A stretch of 64,000 nucleotides of DNA from Diphasiastrum complanatum (taxonomy: Eukaryota; Streptophyta; Lycopodiopsida; Lycopodiales; Lycopodiaceae), in NCBI GenBank assembly GCA_029204225.1, contig CM055099.1, forward strand, positions 67,233,852-67,297,851. The letters are read 5' to 3'. The position numbers and the translations under genes were made by a program. Under the pieces are notes generated by a model. The model worked only from the letters and a program-made list of their open reading frames with translations, searched no databases and was not told the DNA's origin. Below, piece after piece: positions 54,101 to 59,249 of this stretch (the first letter of the stretch is position 1; each line of letters begins with the position of its first letter).

Positions 54101-54899
54101 GCCTCTTTGTCCATCAGTGTTTCTGAAGTTTTTAAGTAGTAATTTATTAGTTTATGTTCCTTATTTGGCTGGACAGGTTGTGATGCGTACTGGGGATGCA
54201 GAATTAGATATGCGTGGTCGCTGCAGTGCTGGTCAAAAGGTTTTCCTCATGCTGGACATAATATGCTTTTGTATAGTATTGTTACTTACATACTGTAGTC
54301 TGAATCTGTACAATGTCTATTTGTAGGTACTTGCTTCACTGATAATAAGGTTGGCTTTGGCTGAAACCTTCTGTCTCAATTGTGGAATCTTGGCTCTTGA
54401 TGAACCCACTACAAACTTGGATTCACCAAATGCTGAAAGTCTTGCTGCTGCTCTTTTGCGGTACTTCTCTTGAGAACTTGATCTGCAGAATGAATCCACA
54501 CAAGTACATAGTGTGTGGTGTTAGTTTTCTTCGTATTGTGTAAATCAGCTAGTTGTCTAACACCACTTGGAAATTGCTTTTTCTCATTTTTTCCATTTTA
54601 ATGATTTAAAATGTGTTCATCCAGGATTATGGAGGACCGCAGAGGCCAAGAGAACTTCCAGCTGATTGTCATCACCCATGATGAACGATTTGCACAACTC
54701 ATAGGACAGAGGCAACTTACGGAACGATACTATCGTGTTTACAAAGATGATCAGTAAGTTTGTCTGAAAAAGGTTAGTCTGTTGAAGTCACTTCCATTCT
54801 TCTTCACAGCTTGTTATGCCCTTTCCCTTAACATTACTTTTGTGGTAATTTGTATGCAGCCAGCATAGTATCATTGAAGCTCAAGAAATTTTTGACTGA
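6095..54899 (+). CDS. RAD50: RAD50 DNA double-strand-break repair ATPase (24 exons visible, N-terminus outside window)
   Basis: RAD50 is the SMC-like ATPase of the MRE11-RAD50-NBS1 complex, which tethers broken DNA ends and activates damage signalling and resection in the nucleus. Exons: 6095-6270, 9310-9424, 9528-9756, 13022-13200, 13308-13478, 13566-13670, 13751-13852, 18653-18864, 19044-19136, 30820-30947, 33612-33726, 45085-45214, 45541-45750, 47549-47757, 47971-48172, 50366-50535, 50666-50990, 52388-52513, 52815-52867, 53923-54073, 54177-54239, 54327-54460, 54625-54753, 54860-54899. They sum to 3567 nt, one open frame of 1188 residues plus stop, which fits a plant RAD50 of about 1316 residues lacking the first ~128. 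Visible parts in order: Q-loop ([12 protein letters not shown]), first coiled coil, zinc hook CPCC, returning coiled coil, signature RCSAGQK, Walker [13 protein letters not shown]-loop VITHDERF and a C-terminus ending EAQEIFD. Every intron is GT-AG. No stop or frameshift was seen, so the gene looks functional despite heavy transposon load. Splice sites were placed by eye. Confidence 0.95.
6390..6978 (+). pseudogene. unidentified coding-like remnant in RAD50 intron
   Basis: Readable segments alternate between frames: [40 protein letters not shown] and [18 protein letters not shown]. They are separated by apparent frameshifts. The composition (acidic, helical) looks like decayed protein-coding DNA, not random intron, and may be a retrocopied or captured host gene fragment. 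I do not recognise the family. Confidence 0.35.
7260..8124 (-). mobile_element. leader remnant of the LTR element at 8125-9144
   Basis: Sequence downstream, in element orientation, of the primer-binding site at 8112-8123. It contains recurrent words (gtgcgctgaa, tgctgga, cctgcag) and no recognisable gag or pol. The left limit is not visible. Confidence 0.35.
8125..9144 (-). repeat. candidate LTR of a minus-strand retrotransposon, with adjacent primer-binding site
   Basis: On the minus strand the segment starts TGTAGCACCCCAAATTAC and ends CTAGATGTAACA. One base further lies TGGTATCAGAGC (plus 8112-8123), the initiator-Met primer-binding site. The 1020-bp length and TGTAGCACCCC start suit a gypsy or copia LTR. 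The interior (7300-8111) keeps only non-coding leader-like sequence. No second LTR was seen. Confidence 0.6.
9310..9756 (+). CDS. RAD50: RAD50 exons 9310-9424 and 9528-9756
   Basis: The first exon encodes [20 protein letters not shown] and onward to DAAYK, the very conserved start of the ascending coiled coil. A 103-nt intron follows (9425-9527). The second exon encodes 76 residues of Lys/Glu-rich coiled coil ending QEENE and splits an Asp codon (G|AT) with the exon at 13022. Confidence 0.92.
10180..10810 (+). mobile_element. Ty3/gypsy pol remnant (RNase H end and integrase zinc-binding start)
   Basis: Plus-strand reading gives [20 protein letters not shown] and [11 protein letters not shown] (10325-10415), the end of gypsy RNase H. 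Further on, [19 protein letters not shown] (10688-10745) matches the HHCC N-terminus of integrase. Stops and frameshifts are frequent. It lies in the RAD50 intron 9757-13021. Confidence 0.75.
11030..11880. repeat. region bounded by palindromic GTTCCGGAAC clusters
   Basis: The 10-bp perfect palindrome GTTCCGGAAC occurs at 11088-11097, 11117-11126 and 11822-11831, with related GAACGTGTTCC and TATGTTCCGG words beside it. The clusters at 11088-11126 and 11822-11862 resemble each other in inverted orientation. This could be a small non-autonomous DNA element. No transposase and no clear target duplication were seen. Confidence 0.4.
12820..12935. repeat. short direct repeat (about 32 bp, twice)
   Basis: A segment reading AAGCYGTTTACTAGGYTGCT, followed by GCCTTGTGCA, is present near 12829 and again near 12899, 70 bp apart, shortly before the exon at 13022. 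No function suggested. Confidence 0.55.
13022..13852 (+). CDS. RAD50: RAD50 cluster of four coiled-coil exons
   Basis: Exons 13022-13200, 13308-13478, 13566-13670 and 13751-13852, separated by short introns of 107, 87 and 80 nt. They encode heptad-rich coiled coil, including the [15 protein letters not shown] segment that aligns with plant RAD50. All junctions after the first are phase 0. The last exon ends EEKANTL before a consensus donor gtaagt, which opens a 4.8-kb intron. Confidence 0.9.
14242..14990 (+). mobile_element. Ty1/copia remnant with primer-binding site, pre-integrase and RT pieces
   Basis: TGGTATCAGAGCC at 14242-14254 is a Met-type primer-binding site. Readable pieces: [18 protein letters not shown] and [11 protein letters not shown] (gag-pre-integrase/integrase start, 14345-14445), then a reverse transcriptase segment 14545-14928 ([33 protein letters not shown]). 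The active-site box reads HVGD instead of YVDD. Large parts of integrase and RT are missing. Confidence 0.85.
15010..17161 (+). mobile_element. second Ty1/copia pol remnant, protease-side to RNase H and polypurine tract
   Basis: In order: [10 protein letters not shown] and [19 protein letters not shown] (gag-pre-integrase, 15060-15330); [12 protein letters not shown] to [10 protein letters not shown] (RT, 15740-16040); [19 protein letters not shown] and [20 protein letters not shown] (RNase H, 16680-16860); [13 protein letters not shown] and [11 protein letters not shown] (16975-17085). A polypurine tract caagggggag (17151-17161) adjoins the LTR. Most of integrase is deleted and there are many stops. 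Confidence 0.88.
17162..17886 (+). repeat. 3' LTR of the copia element ending at 17161
   Basis: Starts TGTTGGATTATTCTCCGA right after the polypurine tract and plausibly ends CTTCCAACA at 17886. A variant of the start word (ggattattcc ... cgataattcc) recurs near the end. The 5' LTR partner was not found. The right boundary is an estimate. Confidence 0.6.
18653..19136 (+). CDS. RAD50: RAD50 exons 18653-18864 and 19044-19136
   Basis: The first exon encodes [18 protein letters not shown] through KERSLNK, ending AT. The second begins T to complete Ile and encodes [20 protein letters not shown] to VDATI plus two bases of the next codon. This is ascending coiled coil. The intron after 19136 runs 11.7 kb to 30819 and holds a whole nested transposon-derived gene. 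Confidence 0.9.
20543..21130 (+). repeat. truncated solo LTR, gypsy family A
   Basis: Begins TGTTAGAGCCTTTACTCC and follows the LTR at 37695-38411 closely (GACACGTGTCACATGCTC, GGACACTTGGTCCAGTG, GCCAAGTGGCAAGTGTCGAC). It lacks the last ~60 bp (homology stops after GTACATGCAGGGAAAT). Located in the RAD50 intron 19137-30819, same strand as the other copies. Confidence 0.85.
22023..22609 (+). pseudogene. LINE ORF1 protein, coiled coil plus RRM-like core
   Basis: The coiled coil is in the first frame (22023-22220). After a frameshift, the second frame gives [16 protein letters not shown] through [15 protein letters not shown], ending GSQC with a stop at 22607-22609. No CCHC zinc knuckle is visible. 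The layout (coiled coil, RRM, C-terminal domain) resembles the vertebrate L1 ORF1 type more than the usual zinc-knuckle ORF1 of plant L1 elements. ORF1 proteins bind LINE RNA. Confidence 0.7.
22619..23620 (+). pseudogene. LINE ORF2 endonuclease domain, internally deleted
   Basis: An open frame of 333 codons starts with an unusual leader ([14 protein letters not shown]) and then the apurinic-type endonuclease start [11 protein letters not shown] with the catalytic Glu in [26 protein letters not shown] follows. The C-terminal half of the endonuclease (D/N/H catalytic residues) is missing. After ~23100 the frame no longer encodes LINE sequence: the linker ([18 protein letters not shown]) continues in another frame. 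Confidence 0.75.
24240..24420. other. short AT-rich spacer with GAAACGCGTTTC palindrome
   Basis: Contains a perfect palindrome GAAACGCGTTTC (24342-24353) inside ttcagAAACGCGTTTctgaa, followed by A/T-rich sequence. It is related in type to clusters at 28745-28815 and 32555-32605. No gene seen. Confidence 0.5.
24427..24961 (-). mobile_element. third LINE-related fragment, rearranged
   Basis: Minus-strand reading gives [19 protein letters not shown] (typical end of a LINE endonuclease, ISDHS) and [18 protein letters not shown]. Further along come [11 protein letters not shown] and [12 protein letters not shown], which resembles [13 protein letters not shown] of the LINE at 21430. The order is not that of an intact LINE, so pieces have been joined. 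It ends against the GA array at 24967. Confidence 0.5.
24967..25314. repeat. microsatellite block (GA)n then (GT)n then (GA)n
   Basis: Perfect (AG)n at 24967-25024, about 29 units. A long interrupted TG/GTTT-rich tract follows from about 25031 to 25278. A second short GA tract lies at 25279-25314. The open frames through it are artefacts of simple sequence. Confidence 0.95.
25450..27860 (+). CDS. nested hAT-type transposase-derived gene, BED zinc finger plus dimerisation domain, six exons, 481 aa
   Basis: Exons 25450-25690, 25799-26147, 26319-26528, 26752-27043, 27282-27390 and 27616-27860 join in one frame (1446 nt, stop TAG), and every proposed intron is GT-AG. Domains: a BED finger at residues ~6-57 (C28, C31, H45, C57); a hAT middle segment (LERLIKV...[10 protein letters not shown]...[14 protein letters not shown]); the C-terminal hAT dimerisation domain ([15 protein letters not shown]...[16 protein letters not shown]); then a Ser/Asp/Glu-rich tail and a basic end [14 protein letters not shown]-hAT transposases are usually ~650-750 residues. 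The N-terminal catalytic part with the first conserved aspartates is absent between exons 1 and 2, yet the splice phase is preserved across that gap. It lies in the RAD50 intron 19137-30819 on the same strand. It may be a young deletion derivative or a domesticated protein. No terminal inverted repeats were identified. Exon 2's acceptor is the least certain. Confidence 0.75.
28140..28460. repeat. degenerate TTGTAA/ACTTGTAAGT-rich AT sequence
   Basis: Dense short words (ttgtaa, aacttgtaac, tactaagtagtaagtag) recur with both orientations present. Similar sequence lies in the hAT-gene introns (27470-27540). It may be a decayed simple repeat of the hAT-derived unit. No gene seen. Confidence 0.5.
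28735..28822. repeat. cluster of GTTTCGAAAC-type palindromes
   Basis: Contains ctcgtttcgaacc, gcgtttcgaacgcgtttcgaaacgacg and atgaaacgag in 75 bp. It abuts the truncated end of the inverted LINE copy at about 28823. It is related to the clusters at 11088 and 32555 after C/T changes. Confidence 0.55.
28823..30086 (-). mobile_element. inverted LINE copy (ORF1 plus start of endonuclease)
   Basis: Minus-strand reading repeats the LINE at 21430: a Pro-rich N-terminus (30035-29600), [55 protein letters not shown], then [14 protein letters not shown] and [13 protein letters not shown], stopping at 28823. The 5' end meets a (CG)/(GA) array at 30087. Much of it is very similar to 21930-22700 but in opposite orientation. 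Confidence 0.85.
30087..30166. repeat. (CG)n-(GA)n microsatellite
   Basis: (CG)7 at 30087-30100 followed by about 33 units of GA to 30166, at the 5' side of the inverted LINE copy. This is simple sequence. Confidence 0.95.
30820..30947 (+). CDS. RAD50: RAD50 coiled-coil exon between two large introns
   Basis: Begins with T, completing an AGT Ser codon begun at 19136. It then encodes [20 protein letters not shown] through KHQRDKD and ends with the first base of an Ala codon. Acceptor cttgcgcag, donor gtttgtg. It matches the SLKSREAEKEV region of plant RAD50. This 128-nt exon is isolated by introns of 11.7 and 2.7 kb. Confidence 0.9.
31198..31550 (+). repeat. tandem duplication, unit about 183 bp
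   Basis: The segment containing caagtagtcttcgat, tttttataaatat, gctatggacctaatagta and gctagttcctccca occurs from ~31198 and again from ~31381, with scattered substitutions. Non-coding, in the RAD50 intron 30948-33611. Confidence 0.8.
31938..32296 (+). repeat. near-perfect tandem duplication, unit 190 bp
   Basis: Copy 1 is 31938-32127 and copy 2 is 32128-32296. Both start CTTCCAAACCCTAAGTTCTA and run through TTATTATTGGACCAAAATTG to ACTTAACATGGTCTAAA. The one difference seen in the shared part is a 2-nt deletion (gacaccc versus gaccc), so the duplication is recent. Confidence 0.92.
32386..32610. repeat. GCAGGTACCC direct repeats and GTTTCGAA palindromes
   Basis: The word ATTAGCAGGTACCCA occurs near 32391 and 32469, and a variant (attagcaggtacac) near 32518. 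The segment ends in a palindrome cluster (acgtttcgaacacgtttc, gaaacgcgtttcga, 32560-32605) similar to the one at 28735-28822. Confidence 0.65.
33612..33726 (+). CDS. RAD50: RAD50 coiled-coil exon upstream of the zinc hook
   Basis: Encodes the end of an Ala codon, then [20 protein letters not shown] and [17 protein letters not shown], leaving AG of a Ser codon. It follows acceptor ttcttgcag and precedes donor gtatac. The intron after it is 11.4 kb and carries a two-LTR gypsy element. Confidence 0.9.
35003..35584 (+). repeat. diverged LTR of gypsy family A with primer site
   Basis: It can be aligned piecewise with the LTR at 37695-38411 (ggcttgatcacgg / ggctaagtcaccgg; tgttgaccagcctcctag; gtgttagggtactgacaagtggca). 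It ends GTGATA followed by TT and TGGTATCAAAACAG (35587-35600), the position of the primer-binding site in the better copy. The start is estimated. Confidence 0.6.
35585..37694 (+). mobile_element. interior of a decayed gypsy element, possible gag
   Basis: Follows the LTR-like segment at 35003-35584. An open stretch at 35837-36208 ([36 protein letters not shown]) is of unknown family. Around 36700-36960, [13 protein letters not shown] and [15 protein letters not shown] look like decayed gag. No intact ORF. It is interrupted by the LTR at 37695. Confidence 0.45.
37695..38411 (+). repeat. 5' LTR of gypsy family A
   Basis: Starts TGTTAGAGCCTTTACTCC and ends GGAGTCTGACA, two bases before the primer-binding site. 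An internal word (gggtactcccaagtggcaagtgt) is duplicated near 38110 and 38145, a small tandem expansion absent from the other copies. Confidence 0.85.
39020..40690 (+). pseudogene. gypsy pol remnant (protease-side, RT, RNase H, integrase start)
   Basis: In order: [16 protein letters not shown] (end of protease region, 39053); [20 protein letters not shown] (RT, 39400); a frame-shifted RT core around 39540-39720; [10 protein letters not shown] and [20 protein letters not shown] (39776-39875); [20 protein letters not shown] with KLNPTQKS (RNase H, 40060-40150); [11 protein letters not shown] (40244); and [20 protein letters not shown] (integrase HHCC, 40593-40655). There are numerous stops, so it is non-functional. 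Confidence 0.85.
40859..40912. repeat. 24-bp inverted repeat with 6-nt loop
   Basis: Left arm 40859-40882 (ttttgcagctggctgg...gtgcac) pairs with right arm 40889-40912 (gtgcacagccatccagctgc...). There is a single mismatch, and the loop is gccagt. Two further gcagct words lie just upstream (40806, 40823). It sits between the gypsy pol remnant and the 3' LTR. Confidence 0.85.
40919..41613 (+). repeat. 3' LTR of gypsy family A
   Basis: Its first bases differ from the 5' LTR, but from CCTTGTCCCGGTTATTTACA onward it matches closely, ending TTTCAGACTTGGACTCTGACG. Several substitutions and small indels separate the two LTRs, so the insertion is old. Confidence 0.8.
41619..42413. other. non-coding stretch ending in a minus-strand primer-binding site
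   Basis: No gene recognised. GGCTCTTATACCA at 42401-42413 is, on the minus strand, TGGTATAAGAGCC, a Met-type primer-binding-site variant. It is immediately followed by TGTTAGAATC (42414), which would be the end of a minus-strand LTR. No gag or pol was found on either side. Confidence 0.45.
42414..45084. other. intron sequence, candidate LTR starts, no gene
   Basis: A possible LTR starts at 42414 with unknown end. At 43231-43252, minus-strand TGGTGCCATCGTCAGGGAG resembles an Asp-tRNA primer site, followed at 43259 by TGTTAC. Neither has a visible partner LTR or coding region. The remainder to 45084 shows no coding signal. Confidence 0.4.
45085..45214 (+). CDS. RAD50: RAD50 zinc-hook exon
   Basis: Encodes [15 protein letters not shown] followed by the hook [11 protein letters not shown] and [10 protein letters not shown]. 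The CPCC motif supplies two Zn-binding cysteines, about residues 567 and 570 of the visible protein. Two RAD50 molecules share one zinc there to bridge DNA ends. [14 protein letters not shown] is the typical plant pre-hook sequence. Phase 1 entry, phase 0 exit. Confidence 0.95.
45541..45750 (+). CDS. RAD50: RAD50 descending coiled-coil exon
   Basis: Seventy codons starting [16 protein letters not shown], immediately after the hook, and ending RMEDRDD before donor gtaacaa. It aligns with the KASSTGEHLKAL segment of plant RAD50. Phase 0 at both ends. Confidence 0.92.
45751..47548. other. RAD50 intron without recognisable elements
   Basis: 1.8 kb of AT-rich sequence between the exons at 45541-45750 and 47549-47757. 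Open frames are short and have no recognised similarity. No LTR, primer site or long repeat was noticed. Confidence 0.5.
47549..48172 (+). CDS. RAD50: RAD50 exons 47549-47757 and 47971-48172
   Basis: The first exon starts [18 protein letters not shown] and ends with AAA CT. The second starts T to give Leu, then [20 protein letters not shown] through [14 protein letters not shown]. The [19 protein letters not shown] part matches the conserved QARWHAVREEK segment. The 213-nt intron between them is unremarkable. Confidence 0.9.
48701..49182 (+). repeat. solo LTR of gypsy family A
   Basis: Begins TGTTAGATGC and ends TTTCAGATTGGAGTTTGACA, like the LTR at 37695-38411, with many differences in between (GTGGTGACCTTTGTGATTAC, GCATGGGGGTACTGGGTC, GGTCAGGGTCAAGGGGTGCT). 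Flanking pentamers TGGTC and TGTTC may be a decayed target duplication. No interior, so a solo LTR. It sits in the intron 48173-50365. Confidence 0.8.
49183..50365. other. remaining RAD50 intron, no feature seen
   Basis: AT-rich sequence with short open frames only. A short CA-rich patch lies near 49970. No retroelement protein or clear repeat noticed. Confidence 0.45.
50366..50990 (+). CDS. RAD50: RAD50 exons 50366-50535 and 50666-50990
   Basis: The first exon encodes [15 protein letters not shown] through FFTKIQ plus CA. The second, 325 nt and the longest visible, encodes [17 protein letters not shown] through [13 protein letters not shown] to KQTALNE. The second contains the conserved [10 protein letters not shown] motif of the descending coil. 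The intron between them is 130 nt. Confidence 0.92.
50991..52387. other. RAD50 intron, no feature seen
   Basis: 1.4 kb between exons 50666-50990 and 52388-52513. I saw no coding similarity, LTR or tandem repeat. Confidence 0.45.
52388..52867 (+). CDS. RAD50: RAD50 exons 52388-52513 and 52815-52867
   Basis: The first exon encodes [19 protein letters not shown] to RAQLIQLK. The second, only 53 nt, encodes [17 protein letters not shown] plus AG. This is the highly conserved return of the coil into the C-terminal ATPase lobe. Frame continues into 53923 by completing AG|G (Arg). Confidence 0.93.
53400..53699 (+). mobile_element. LTR end plus Met-type primer-binding site
   Basis: TGGTATCAGAGC at 53688-53699 directly follows TATAACA (53681-53687), the usual LTR end/primer-site junction of a copia element. 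The LTR would extend leftwards from 53687, with an uncertain start. The interior is absent, as the RAD50 exon starts at 53923. A ~220-bp stretch of unrelated sequence lies between. Confidence 0.45.
53923..54899 (+). CDS. RAD50: RAD50 C-terminal ATPase lobe (five exons, stop codon)
   Basis: Exons 53923-54073, 54177-54239, 54327-54460, 54625-54753 and 54860-54899. They carry [15 protein letters not shown], the ABC signature RGRCSAGQK (54177-54239), Walker [16 protein letters not shown] (54327-54460), the H-loop [15 protein letters not shown] (54625-54753) and the end [12 protein letters not shown] with TGA at 54897-54899. All ATPase motifs expected in this half are present and unaltered. Confidence 0.96.
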
Positions 54900-56500
54900 C
54901 AGTCAAAGTTCTCAAAATGGCTGTGACTATCAAAGGAGGAACACAATTCTGAAGACTCATCTAATGTATCTGTAGCACTATATGTTCTTGTTGTTATGTA
55001 CAAAATTTCATTATTCTCATTGTTAAACTGTTTAAGGGACACCAAAAACTGTTGACAGAGTTGATACAGTTGAATTAAATCCATTGGGTGTGGATATGTT
55101 TCATCCTGATTGGACATTTTTGAGGTGAAGATTTTCCTGAGTAAAAGGGAGTGTGGGAAATCCGACCTACTGATGTTATATGTCCTTACAAAGCTCGAAG
55201 AGTTTTCAAAAGCTTGCTATGTACCAGCATTGTAGATACTCAAAGATGTCTTCATGATATATCAGTGCAATTGAAGTTCGATGCAATACTTGCAGGAAAA
55301 ATATAATAATTAAATGAAAGAAAGCCCATATAATAGATTAGTACCTAGAGCAGAAAATCTTTTCTAGGAGGCACTAACTAAAAAAAGCCTCACAGCATTA
55401 GGCGTTTTACCATCAACTTTGTTAGTAAAAAAAGACTTGAGGGCCAATTTGCATTAGACTTTATCAGGTTAAATTGAGTCATTCAAAGTTAACCTAATGG
55501 AAAACAGATTGTTTTGACACCATTTTTTTGTTAGGACCTAAAATAGAGGATTTGCTAATTCTAAGGGACAATTTTTTGTTGTAGCATCCTTTAAAACAAG
55601 TCTGTGTTTTTAATAAAATAATGTTTCCACTTACAATTCTAGAACATTTTAGTGATATTCCCCAACTGCATGCTCTACCCTACAAACAATTTATCAGAAA
55701 AGTTTTTGGTCAACTGCTATTCTTCGTCAAACACAAAATATGAACAAAAAGAAATTCTAGACAAATATTCCATATGTACCTTCTGAGATATTGAATTACA
55801 AAAATCATGGTGTCGATTTTGAGCAAAAAATTATCTCAGAGGAACATTCCTTGGAAGAAAGGGGATCTTGAACTTTGACCAATTAAATCTAGTCTATAAA
55901 ATCCTTGTTTCTAGAAACCAAAATTTTGAGTGGTAGATTTTACGTTTGAGTATACCATGTATAGTAAACTAGGAAGCCATAAAATTTTGTATGGTGTTGA
56001 CTTTTAGGTGCTCAAAGTTTTTGAAAGGGACCCAAAATTGTCTCAATTTTTTACACCTCGTGTTAACATTAACATGAAGTTAATAACTTACCATTGCATC
56101 CACATTGATCATTATTTCCTACCACAAAGATTGACGTAAATGTTTTTAATTTGTTAAGGATTTGAATGCCTTGTGTAAGGCAAAGATTCTCGTGGTGTAT
56201 CAATTACCTTGTTTCCTTTTGGAAGGTTTCCTCTCCCCATTCCCAATCTATCTAACTAGATGATGCCTTCTTTGTACCTTTCTATCTCTAGTGTATCTTG
56301 CATCCTCTTGGAATAGAGCATGCTTAGTTAGATTAAGCCTTTTGGTCTTGTTTATGTATAATCTATGTATAAGCATGGGGCCTCCCCTTGAAAGTATAAA
56401 AAGCCAAGCAAGATTGGCTAGGGGATATGCACTTTAACTCAACTCCTGTCAAAAATCCCTTTTGTACTTTTTTTTAGGATTACAGATTAGACTGAGATTA
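54900..56500. other. RAD50 3' untranslated region and downstream spacer
   Basis: Starts at the RAD50 stop. AATAAA at 55612-55617 is a possible but distant poly-A signal. AT-rich words such as aaatataataattaaatg near 55300 are equally plausible. No gene seen in the spacer. Confidence 0.4.
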
Positions 56501-56519
56501 TGGTGAGAGAACTTCTCAT

Positions 56520-56890
56520 CTTTCTATTCCGTAAAGGATTTATCGATAGTTGTTTTTCATGAGAAAGAGGGCCTTCAAAGCTCCTTATCAATACTTATGT
56601 TCGACATGTAATTATTTTTTATTTCTAATTGAGGTGTCTATATTATGAGACTGTTTCAAAGTCCTTCCAAATGAATTTTACTCTTGTTTGACTAGTGAGC
56701 CAATCACCACTGGCTTAGTTTTGCTTACATTAACTTCAATACTAGAGTGTTGACAGAATCTGCTCAGTGCGTGCAAATGCTTTCGGAGATGATTTTTGTT
56801 GGTGGCTAATAATACCACATCATCAATACAAATATTGAAGAGGTTAGGAGAGAGAGGACACCCTTATTACCAAAAGTTTCATTTTCATTT
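56520..56890 (-). pseudogene. LINE reverse transcriptase fragment
   Basis: Minus-strand reading around 56690-56885 gives SLSPNLFNICIDDVVLLATN, HLRKHLHALSRFCQHSS and IEVNVSKTKPVVIGS, the catalytic core and following motifs of a non-LTR reverse transcriptase. The active box reads IDDV instead of YADD. A frameshift precedes it and the sequence decays after KTKPVVIG. It may or may not belong to the LINE family at 21430. Confidence 0.75.
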
Positions 56891-57011
56891 TCTCATGCAT
56901 GGTCTGCAATTGATGTAGCTAATATACCCCATACTTTAAGTTTCTCTCTTATGTGAAATTGTGAAAGTCATCTATCTTGAGGCTTTGGGGGTCCTCTTTC
57001 AAAACCACGCA

Positions 57012-57643
57012 TTGTACACATGTAGTTAAGTGATTAGGCCAATTTTGGAAGTGGATTAGCTTGTGGTAATGTAGGCTAGTGACACTTGGCTTGATGCTAA
57101 AAGGTGGGTGACATATCACCTCTTGATTCTATTTGTCAATATGGACCAATCACATTGTGAGGTGCACCAAAATGGTTCAATCATTGTAAGAGGTGTCAAA
57201 TAGGAGGTCCAATCATTGTAAGAGGTGGTGATCTTAGGGGTCCAATCAAAGTGCTTCATTCCACACTCTTGGATATCGAGCTACTACTAGTGAGAGTGTA
57301 GGAGAGTCCATACTTAGTTTTTTGTAGCAAGATCTTGATGCACCAAGCTCCAGCACTTAGCATTTTCTTACATTCTCTCTCTACTCAAAAGCTACATGTA
57401 TTCTCTCTCTACTCGAGAGCCAGCCAAATCTATATTTAGTTTTTTTCATGGAAAGTGTCCTTTCATTATGAGTGACGAATGATTGATGATTGATGCATGT
57501 ACAAAGTGCTCTTGCCTTAGATTTTGAGCTTGTATGCTTGTTGTATCTCATTGATCTGTGTGCAATCACACACATCTTAGGAGATCATTCACATGCTTTG
57601 AGAAGTCCTCACACGTGTGAAAAGTACACATGATATTAGAGCC
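57012..57643 (+). repeat. candidate copia 5' LTR and primer-binding site
   Basis: TGATATTAGAGCC at 57631-57643 is a variant of the Met-type primer site and directly follows AAGTACACA. A plausible LTR start is TGTACACATGTAG at 57012. A ~29-bp word (atcattgtaagaggtg) is repeated near 57181 and 57211. It precedes copia gag at 58318. Confidence 0.5.
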
Positions 57644-58317
57644 TACCTAAGATTGATTTGCATCTGTCATATGTGTAGTGATTTTGGCTAGAAATCAAGT
57701 TTTGGAGGGTGTAGTTGCATCTCGATTTCTATCATGGGATTTTTTGGATCAAAAGGGGCCTAAATCATTTTGTTTGGATCCAGCCTGGTACTGTACGAAA
57801 ATCAGTACTCGGACACATGTGAGATCAGTCCACTTTAAGTTTGTGGTGCATCTCCAAGGTTGATCCAAATTTGGAGTATGATAGCTTGCTAGAAAGCTAG
57901 TGAAGTCTAGTTTGTGTTGCAACTTGTTTCACTCAATTGGATGTGTCTAGTGGAAGTTATAGCCATTTTAATCAAGGTAGGTAGGGCACCTAGCCTAGTT
58001 GGACACATCAAGTTTGACTCACATAAAGCTTATTTGATCAAAAAATTCGTGTTCTAGCTTGTCAATCTTGACTTGGTGAGATTTTGAGTCCAAGGCCTCA
58101 TAGTTTCATGCAAATCAAGTATATTTGTGACTTTTAAGACATCTTTGAGTCTTCCACACGTGCTTAGAAGAAAGTGAATCAAAATCTTATTTTGTCTCTT
58201 TTTTGAAAAGATCTCAATTGATTTGGTTGGACACCATTATCAAAGTATTCTTTGAGATAGAAGCAACATTTGTACTTGTTTTTTGTGTCCTTCACAAGTC
58301 AATTTCTCTAGTGATTA

Positions 58318-59175
58318 TGGCATCCATGGGATCCTTTCTCTTGGAGCAAGGAGAGAGATTGAACACTTCCAATTATTCTATTTGGAAAGTGAGGATGGAA
58401 TCAATCTTGGTTCTCCAAGATGTGATGGATATAGTACTTGGAATTGAGGAGGAGCCTCAAGTACTCCAAGAAGTACAAGATACAAGAAAAGGGCAAGAAT
58501 GTCTCTTCATTACATTAAGTCAAATGAAGTTTTGAGGGAGATTAGTGGTTGCGCCTCGGCCAAGGAGGCTTGGGACACTCTCAAGGCCATCTATGAAGCC
58601 AATAACACTTCTAGACTACTCAATCTTAGAAACCAAATTTTCCAAAGTTATCAAAAGATTGATGTTGAGAGTGCTTCCAATTTTGACATGAGAGTAAGTC
58701 ATAGAGAGCTTTCATGCATAGGAGATCATCTCAACCAAAGTGAATTAGTTCAAGTCATCCTTAATGGATTGAAAGATGAGTTTGAGAATATTGTCCAATC
58801 CTATGCAATCAAGGAGGAGCTTCTAAGTTTGGAGACACTTCAAGGAGTCCTCATTTATGAAGAATGTAGGCAAGAAAACAAGCTCATGAGATTCAACAAG
58901 CTCTAATTGAAGGATGGTAGAGAAGACAAAGCTCTATTCACCAAGGACAAGCCAAAGGGCAGGAGCAAAGGTCAACAACAACATTTCAAGAAGGACAAGG
59001 ACAAAGACAAAGTCAAGGATGGAGATGAAGACCATTCATCTCAAGCTTCAACATCTAATGGGAGGAAAAAGAAGAGCAAGTGCTTCTTTTGTGGCAAGAA
59101 AGGCCACTATGCCTCTAATTGCTTAAAAAAAAAATTCAATTCAAGCAAACTAACCTCACTAATGAGAAAGTGAGT
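58318..59175 (+). pseudogene. Ty1/copia gag with CCHC zinc knuckle
   Basis: Starts MASMGSFLLEQGERLNTSNY, then IWKVRMESILVLQDVMD (gag N-terminal domain), a frameshift near 58500, AKEAWDTLKAIYEANNTSRL, LVQVILNGLKDEFENI, a TAA at 58904-58906, and the RNA-binding knuckle CFFCGKKGHYASNC (59080-59121). The protein forms the virus-like particle of copia elements. Downstream pol is missing because gypsy sequence begins soon after. Confidence 0.85.
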
Positions 59176-59249
59176 GATGCTAATGAGAGTGATAGGGAGG
59201 ATTCACTAATGATGTCTAGTTTCTCTTTCTCTTTCTTCAAGAATGATAA

